Source: CBDDEI01 sp965226775
Lineage (GTDB): Bacteria; Chloroflexota; Dehalococcoidia; SHYD01
Reading direction: 5' to 3'
NCBI GenBank assembly: GCA_965226775.1
Contig: CBDDEI010000002.1
Span: 496,001 to 560,000 of the forward strand
DNA: 64,000 bases
Shown piece by piece: positions 58,889 to 64,000 of the stretch. Each line of letters starts with the position of its first letter. Within the stretch, counting starts at the first letter, position 1. The translations under genes were made by a program, and so were the position numbers. The notes below the pieces were generated by a model that saw only the letters and a list, made by a program, of their open reading frames with translations, made no database searches and had not been told where the DNA came from.

Positions 58889-59957
58889 AACGGGCGCACT
58901 TATGCAGTATAGGGATCTCGGCCCCCTGTTCCTTCCCCCTCCTATGGGGGAAGGTTAGGATGGGGGTGCTATGGCCGCTGAATTGCCTATCTGGACAAAA
59001 CAGAAGGTCACCGTCCGTGAAATGGCGACCGCCCTGCACAAATTGCTACACCACAAGATATTTAGAGGTGGGAGGCTTCAGTTGCGTTGAAAAGCGGCTC
59101 GTTACTGAAGCGTTGGGGGACGACCCCCACCTTAATCCTCCCCCATCGAAGGGGGAGGAAGTGATGCTGACACTTACTGTCAATGGCGAGACGGGCGCAC
59201 TTATGCAGTATAAGAACCTTGGCCCCCTGTTCCTTCCCCCTCCTATGGGGGAAGGTTAGGATGGGGGTGCTATGGCCGCTGAATTGCCTATCTGGACAAA
59301 ACATAAGGTCACCGTCCGTGAAATGGTGACCGCCCTGCACAATTTGCTACACCATAAGATATTTAGAGGTGGGAGGCTTCAGCTGCGTTGAAAAGCGGCT
59401 CGTTACTGAAGCGTTGGGGGACGACCCCCACCTTAATCCTCCCCCATCGAAGGGGGAGGAAGTGATGCTGACACTTACTGTCAATGGCGAGACGGGCGCA
59501 CTTATGCAGTATAAGAACCTTGGCCCCCTGTTCCTTCCCCCTCCTATGGGGGAAGGTTAGGATGGGGGTGCTATGGCCGCTGAATTGCCTATCTGGACAA
59601 AACAGAAGGTCACCGTCCGTGAAATGGCGACCGCCCTGCACAAATTGCTGTACCACAAGATATTTAGAGGTGGGAGGCTTCAGATTGCGTTGAAAAGCGG
59701 CTCGTTACTGAAGCGTTGGGGGACGACCCCCACCTTAATCCTCCCCCATCGAAGGGGGAGGAAGTGATGCTGACACTTACTGTCAATGGCGAGACGGGCG
59801 CACTTATGCAGTATAAGAACCTTGGCCCCCTATTCCTTCCCCCTCCTATGGGGGAAGGTTAGGATGGGGGTGCTATGGCCGCTGAATTGCCTATCTGGAC
59901 AAAACAGAAGGTCACCGTCCGTGAAGTCGAGACCACCCTGCACAATTTGCTATACTA
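58889..59957. repeat. 3.5-copy tandem repeat of 301-302 bp
   Basis: The landmark cgggcgcacttatgcagtat starts at 58891, 59192, 59493 and 59795, giving periods of 301, 301 and 302 bp. Each full copy holds an A-type palindrome (58929, 59230, 59531, 59833), the block ctgaattgcctatctggaca, a gcgttgaaaagcggctcg block, and a B-type palindrome (59123, 59424, 59725) facing it. Copies differ by only a few bases. The last copy stops after its first half and runs into the CaCA gene start. Open frames inside (about 60-99 codons) repeat with the DNA and are not genes. Confidence 0.95.
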
Positions 59958-59964
59958 ACCTGCC

Positions 59965-61242
59965 GTGAGCCAAGAGATACACCAAACCAAAGCAGCCGGC
60001 TCCCGCGATTGGGCAATGATCCTCTTCGCCGGGCTAGTGGCCGTCCCCGGCATCGGCCTACGCGTGCTGCAGGAGGTTACCGGCTACCACCTGCCCCCCG
60101 TAGCCGCCGCCCTCATCTTTGGGCTGAGCATCCTGGGCGCAGCCTTCGTCATCAGCTGGACGGCGGAAGCTGCAGAGAAGGACATCCCCCAGGCGTTAGC
60201 GCTGGCAGTCCTAGCCCTCATCGCGGTGCTTCCTGAATATGCGGTAGACATCTACTTTGCCTGGCAGGCCCCCCATATTGAGGAGTACCGCCACTACGCG
60301 GTAGCCAACATGACCGGCGCAAACCGGCTTCTTATTGGGCTAGGCTGGCCCTTGGTCTTCTTTGTCTACTTCTTCAAGTTCCGCATGCCTAAGCTTGAAG
60401 TAGACCGAGGCCACGCGCTGGACGTACTGGTTTTGGCCATCGCCAGCATCTATTCCATGAGCATTGTGCTCAAGGGCTCCCTGGCGCTCGTCGACACCTT
60501 CTTCCTCTTTGCTCTATTTGGCGGCTACATCTTCTTGGCGGGCCGGCGGCCGATGGAGGAGCCGGCTCTCTACGGCCCGGCGGCGGCCATCGGCGGCTTA
60601 TCAAAGAGGCCTCGGAGAATCGGGCTCATTATGCTGTTTGCCTACGCAGCCATAGCCATCTTTTCCGCGGCCGAGCCTTTCGCCGAGGGCCTGCTGGATA
60701 TAGGCCACGAGTTCGGGATTGACTCCTTCATCCTGGTACAGTGGGTTGCGCCCCTGGCATCGGAAGCGCCGGAGCTTATCATCGCCTCCCTCTTCGTGCT
60801 CAGAGGCCGGCCTGGCGCGGCTATGGGCGCGCTCATCGCTTCTCTGGTGAATCAGTGGACGTTGCTAGTGGGTTGTGTGCCGCTGGCCTTCAGCATCTCC
60901 GGCGGCAGCTTAGAACCCATGACCTTTGATACCCGCCAAGCAACCGAGATCTTCTTAACAGGAGTGACCGCCGCGTTTGGAGTGGCGATCTTCTTGAGCC
61001 TGAGCATCTCCAAGTGGGAGGCGTTGACCCTTTTGGGGCTCTTCCTCAGCCAGCTAGCCTTCCCAGACCCCTCTATTCGTCAGGCCTATGCCTATCTGTA
61101 CCTGGCGTTGACCGCCTTCTTGTTTGTGCGGCATCGTGCCGACTTGCAGAACTTGCTCCGGTCGGGCTCAGCAGTCATTAGAGAATCTCTGCAGGGCGTG
61201 CCTGCCTCGGAAGATCCTCAAAGCCCCCGTCCGTTAACCTAA
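59965..61242 (+). CDS. Na+/Ca2+ exchanger (CaCA) superfamily protein
   Basis: A 425-residue cation antiporter with ~10 hydrophobic segments. The inverted alpha repeats are visible: ALIAVLPEYAVDIYFAWQAP with NMTGANRLLIGLGWPLVFF (alpha-1), and VAPLASEAPELIIASLFVLR with ALIASLVNQWTLLVGCVPL (alpha-2). Acidic residues in LPE and SEAPE sit at the ion-binding positions. The central loop is short (RRPMEEPALYG). The start is GTG at 59965, directly after the tandem repeats. It probably exports Ca2+ or a related cation. Confidence 0.83.
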   Translation: MSQEIHQTKAAGSRDWAMILFAGLVAVPGIGLRVLQEVTGYHLPPVAAALIFGLSILGAAFVISWTAEAAEKDIPQALALAVLALIAVLPEYAVDIYFAWQAPHIEEYRHYAVANMTGANRLLIGLGWPLVFFVYFFKFRMPKLEVDRGHALDVLVLAIASIYSMSIVLKGSLALVDTFFLFALFGGYIFLAGRRPMEEPALYGPAAAIGGLSKRPRRIGLIMLFAYAAIAIFSAAEPFAEGLLDIGHEFGIDSFILVQWVAPLASEAPELIIASLFVLRGRPGAAMGALIASLVNQWTLLVGCVPLAFSISGGSLEPMTFDTRQATEIFLTGVTAAFGVAIFLSLSISKWEALTLLGLFLSQLAFPDPSIRQAYAYLYLALTAFLFVRHRADLQNLLRSGSAVIRESLQGVPASEDPQSPRPLT

Positions 61243-61255
61243 ACGCCCTACTGCT

Positions 61256-61768
61256 TCATTCCAGCAGCACCAAGAGATCGCCCATGTTCACCCGCTGCTC
61301 TCGGACTATGGGCAGCGCCTTTACGATGCCGTCCTGCGGCGAGCGGATCTCGTTATTCATCTTCATAGCTTCCAGCACCAAGAGTCGTTGGCCCTTGGCG
61401 ACCGTCTCCCCCTGCTGCACAAAGACCTCCTTGACCAATCCGGGCATGGGGGCCTTTACCGGGAACGTGCCGTGGCGCTCCAGGGGGTGTTGCGCCCGGA
61501 CCTCGGCCAGCACCGCTGCGGCGTGAGGCACCAGCTCTGCTACGAACTGCGCGCCGTCCACGATGATGGTGTTGCCGCTGTAAGCGTGCTCCGCGTAGAG
61601 CGGGTACGAGACACCGTCTACTCGCAGGGTAAAGTGAGCTTGCTCCGACTGCGCCCGTAGCTCCACTCGGTAGCGCTTGTCCCCAAGGGTAAGGGTGAAG
61701 CCGCCGCCCTGCTCCGGTTCTACCTCTACCTCGTGCAGGACGTCTGCGATGCGTATGAGGTGCTTCAC
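61256..61768 (-). CDS. biotin carboxyl carrier protein
   Basis: A 170-residue carrier. The biotinyl domain at the C-terminus has VLEAMKMNNEIRSP with the biotinylated Lys in EAMKM near residue 134, and FPVKAPMPGLVKEVFVQQGE before it. The N-terminal ~85 residues form a barrel-like extension (GGFTLTLGDKRYRVELRAQS), as in propionyl-/acetyl-CoA carboxylase carriers. The GTG start at 61766-61768 overlaps the accC stop by 4 bp (GTGA), a classic coupled arrangement, and I prefer it to the longer frame that reads into accC. Confidence 0.87.
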   Translation of the reverse strand: MKHLIRIADVLHEVEVEPEQGGGFTLTLGDKRYRVELRAQSEQAHFTLRVDGVSYPLYAEHAYSGNTIIVDGAQFVAELVPHAAAVLAEVRAQHPLERHGTFPVKAPMPGLVKEVFVQQGETVAKGQRLLVLEAMKMNNEIRSPQDGIVKALPIVREQRVNMGDLLVLLE

Positions 61769-63333
61769 GATCGGGTGGAGGGCCGTTGCCAGGAGGGGCC
61801 GGCGTCCTTGATGGGTCTTGTGGCAGACACCCACGGGCTGATGGGCAACCCGTGGCTTGCCGCAATCCAAGAGCTGATAGGTGAGCCCTGGGTTGCGGGC
61901 TTGGAAGGGTTGATGAGCTCCTCCTCCTGGGCCATGACGCCGGCGGCCAAGGTAGCCAGCAGGGCCAACGCTTCACCCGACGTCTCTAGCTCGCCCGCCT
62001 TCTCCGCGATGAAATCGGTGTTCAATCGGCCGGCGCGGAAGTCCTCGCTCCCTAGAGCAAAGAGATGGAAGGGGATGCTGGTCTTTACGCCCACGATGGT
62101 GTACTCCCGCAGCGCCCGTTCCATTCGTAAGATAGCGGTCTCCCTGTCCGGCCCCCACGCAATGAGCTTTGCCAGCAGCGAGTCGTAATAAGTGGTGATC
62201 TCCTGTCCCAAATAGAGGGAGGAGTCCACCCTGATGCCGGGGCCGGAGGGTTCGTGCAACGCCCGGATCACGCCGGCGGTGGGAAGAAAGTCGTTGTAGG
62301 GGTCCTCTGCCGTGATGCGGCACTCAATGGCCCAGCCGTGGAACGGCAGATTGTGGCCGTTCTCGTAGGAGAGGGGCTCTCCCATCGCCACCTTGAGCTG
62401 GTCCCGCACCAAGTCTGTGCCCGTGACCAGTTCCGTCACCGGATGCTCCACCTGAAGGCGGGTGTTGACCTCCAGGAAGTAGAAATTGCCCTCCTGGTCT
62501 AGCAGGAACTCTACAGTGCCCGCCCCGCGATAATTGGTCGCCAGCGCGGTCGAGCGAGCAGCCTCCGTAAGGCGCTCCCGCAGTGCGGGGTCGACCACGG
62601 TTGAAGGCGCTTCTTCGATGAGCTTCTGGTGGCGGCGCTGTATGGAGCACTCCCGCTCACCCAGAATGGCGATGGTGCCGTTGCCATCCGCCATTATTTG
62701 CATCTCAATGTGGCGCACCGGCGAGAGATATTTTTCCAAATAGATTGCGCCATTGCCGAAGGCCTGTTGCGCTTCACTCGCGGCCATGGCCAGCGCGTCC
62801 TCCAGCTCGAAGGGTTCCTGCACCACCCGCATGCCGCGTCCGCCGCCGCCGCCGGCTGCCTTGATGAGCACGGGGTAGCCGATGTTGTCGGCCATCGCGG
62901 AGGCCTCCGCGATGGAGGGGAGCGTCTCGCTGCCGGGCGCTACGGGCACGCCTGCCTGCTGCATGGCAATGCGCGCCTCCACTTTGTCCCCCAGCAGATG
63001 GATAGTCTCCGGCTTAGGGCCAATGAAGATAAGTCCGGCGTCCTCACACGCTTGGGCAAAGGAGGCGTTCTCGGAGAGGAAGCCGTAGCCGGGATGCAAT
63101 GCGGTGGCTCCCGACATCCGGGCAATCTCGAGCAGTTTTGGGACGTTCAGGTAGCTCTCCGCGGCGGGCGCAGGGCCTAGCTCGTACGCTTCGTCGGCGT
63201 AGCGCACGTGGAGGGCGTTCCTATCGGCGGTGGAGTACACCGCAACGCAGGGAATGCCCATGTCCTTGCAGGCTCGTACGATGCGGAGGGCTATCTCGCC
63301 CCTGTTGGCGATGAGGACTTTGAAATCGGGCAT
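61765..63333 (-). CDS. accC: biotin carboxylase subunit
   Basis: The enzyme carboxylates biotin using ATP and bicarbonate. The 522 residues start FKVLIANRGEIALRIVRACK and contain the ATP-grasp GGGGRGMRVV near residue 165, ERECSIQRRHQKLIEEAPS, and LEVNTRLQVEHPVTE with catalytic Glu and Arg near residue 290. The usual enzyme ends near residue 450; here a ~65-residue tail follows, with a low-complexity Ser/Trp/Pro part (GSPISSWIAASHGLPISPW). It is coupled to the BCCP gene. No carboxyltransferase gene lies in the window, so the partner is elsewhere. Confidence 0.92.
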   Translation of the reverse strand: MPDFKVLIANRGEIALRIVRACKDMGIPCVAVYSTADRNALHVRYADEAYELGPAPAAESYLNVPKLLEIARMSGATALHPGYGFLSENASFAQACEDAGLIFIGPKPETIHLLGDKVEARIAMQQAGVPVAPGSETLPSIAEASAMADNIGYPVLIKAAGGGGGRGMRVVQEPFELEDALAMAASEAQQAFGNGAIYLEKYLSPVRHIEMQIMADGNGTIAILGERECSIQRRHQKLIEEAPSTVVDPALRERLTEAARSTALATNYRGAGTVEFLLDQEGNFYFLEVNTRLQVEHPVTELVTGTDLVRDQLKVAMGEPLSYENGHNLPFHGWAIECRITAEDPYNDFLPTAGVIRALHEPSGPGIRVDSSLYLGQEITTYYDSLLAKLIAWGPDRETAILRMERALREYTIVGVKTSIPFHLFALGSEDFRAGRLNTDFIAEKAGELETSGEALALLATLAAGVMAQEEELINPSKPATQGSPISSWIAASHGLPISPWVSATRPIKDAGPSWQRPSTRS

Positions 63334-63444
63334 AGTTGAATGACCGGTCTGGCGCGTAATCCGTCCAACTATAGCACAACACGGTGGCAGCGGAGCGTCC
63401 AGCCCTGCATGCTATACTCGCCCTTGTGCTAAAAGGGACGTCCC

Positions 63445-64000
63445 ATGTTTGAAATAGTAATCAACGTTATGACGCCGGTACTCTTCATCGGCGCTCTGGG
63501 CTATGCGCTCCAAAAAGTGCTGCAACCACCCATCGGCAGCATCAACCAGCTGGTCTTCTATGTGCTGGCCCCCTGCCTCACGTTCTCCGCGTTAAAGCGA
63601 GTGGTGATGACCGGCGAGGAGATTGGTCAGATTGTGGTCTTTGGGCTGGTCTTTGTTGCGGTCATGTCTGCGCTGGGATTGGCTATCTCCGCACTGTTCC
63701 GCTGGGAGCGTGGTGTCTCCCGCGCGTTCATCATCTCGATGCTGCAGATAAACGGGAACTATGCCTACTCCGTCGCGCTGCTTGCGCTGGGCCTGCCAGG
63801 ACTTGACCGGGCCGTCATCTTCAGCGTGATTCAGGGGACGGTAGCAGGAACCGTCTCAATCTTCTTTGCCTCCAACAGCAGCGCTAGCGTGGCGGCCTCT
63901 ATCGTAGCGGTGTTCCGCAGGCCCAGCATCTATGCTACTGCCCTGGCCCTGGCGATGAAGTATCTGGACTTGTCCTTCCCCGACCCCGTTCACAACTCGA
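63445..64000 (+). CDS. AEC family auxin-efflux-like transporter (cut by window end)
   Basis: The first 185 residues of a membrane carrier begin FEIVINVMTPVLFIGALGYA and continue with QLVFYVLAPCLTFSALKRVV, LQINGNYAYSVALLALGLPG and SIVAVFRRPSIYATALALAM. The helix pattern and the N-terminal VxPxxFIxxLGY signature fit the AEC (auxin efflux carrier) family of organic-anion transporters. The gene runs past the right edge; the remaining helices are not visible. It is divergent from accC. Confidence 0.8.
   Translation, partial: MFEIVINVMTPVLFIGALGYALQKVLQPPIGSINQLVFYVLAPCLTFSALKRVVMTGEEIGQIVVFGLVFVAVMSALGLAISALFRWERGVSRAFIISMLQINGNYAYSVALLALGLPGLDRAVIFSVIQGTVAGTVSIFFASNSSASVAASIVAVFRRPSIYATALALAMKYLDLSFPDPVHNS

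Noticed and set aside
58960..59767. Repeated 60-99 codon open frames in the 59 kb region
   Set aside because: They repeat exactly with the 301-bp DNA unit and translate palindromes (FPHRRGKE, LPPPMGEG). They are repeat-derived, not genes.
58889..59957. Possible CRISPR array
   Set aside because: The repeats are long (301 bp), contiguous and without unique spacers, and there are no cas genes.

Overview
The window looks like a chromosome segment of a free-living, GC-rich bacterium, with roughly 60% GC judged by eye. I think it is Chloroflexota-like, but that is inference: there is no rRNA gene here. The reasons are the mix of genes (split glycine decarboxylase, late cobalamin genes, acyl-ACP desaturase, M1 peptidase with HEAT repeats, a YtfJ-type protein without other sporulation genes) and many dispersed palindromic repeats carrying CCTTCCCCC/GGGGGAAGG or CTCCCCC/GGGGGAG arms. 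No tRNA, rRNA or CRISPR array was found.

Layout. 0-11.8 kb: a GerW/YtfJ pair, a stand-alone murE, an ABC-F ATPase, a VOC protein, a DUF423 membrane protein, a DEAD-box helicase, an M1 aminopeptidase, a TauE-like permease and a second VOC protein. 12-15 kb: a lipoprotein metalloprotease and a Xer-type recombinase. 15-21.6 kb: a leftward glycine-cleavage cluster (gcvT, gcvH, gcvPA, gcvPB) that also holds pyrE and an MFS exporter. 21.65-22.77 kb: an AT-richer two-gene island with an SDH-type Clp-fold serine protease. 22.8-33.8 kb: a class II aldolase, an acyl-ACP desaturase and a leftward late-cobalamin cluster (cobT, cobS, MFS, cobB, cbiB, cobD, cobQ, cobU). 33.9-36.6 kb: dapA and dapB with a decayed partial second copy of dapB. 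36.7-40.2 kb: an RRM protein, a glutaredoxin, a CxxC thioredoxin-fold protein, a SAM methyltransferase and a Tes/MJ0619-like radical SAM enzyme. 40.3-44.1 kb: a mobile-element scar with an IS3-type transposase remnant, an orphan McrA-head-like ORF, a carA fragment and a full group II intron that carries an antisense membrane-protein ORF. 44.2-58.9 kb: a KOW-like mini-protein, pnp-rpsO, an aquaglyceroporin, nadE, a GNAT enzyme, a four-repeat secreted protein, a NifU-like pair, an MFS carrier, a CrtC/AttH-like lipoprotein, a membrane protein, an RpiB-like protein and rimI. 58.9-59.96 kb: 3.5 copies of a 301-302 bp tandem repeat. 60-64 kb: a CaCA exchanger, a biotin carboxylase/BCCP pair and a truncated AEC transporter.

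How the genes work together. The gcv set encodes all dedicated glycine-cleavage proteins except the shared L protein. The cob set converts cobyrinate to cobalamin (amidation, aminopropanol arm, nucleotide loop) but contains no corrin-ring genes, which fits salvage or a pathway split over several loci. dapA-dapB begin lysine/DAP synthesis. accC with BCCP forms the biotin half of an acyl-CoA carboxylase.

The main oddities are three genes (cobD, cobT, dapB), each broken by a single missing base in a short G/C run; a 10-bp tandem duplication that knocks the methyltransferase N-terminus out of frame; and the intron with antisense cargo. The shared signature of the three frameshifts means assembly error must be excluded before they are called pseudogenes.
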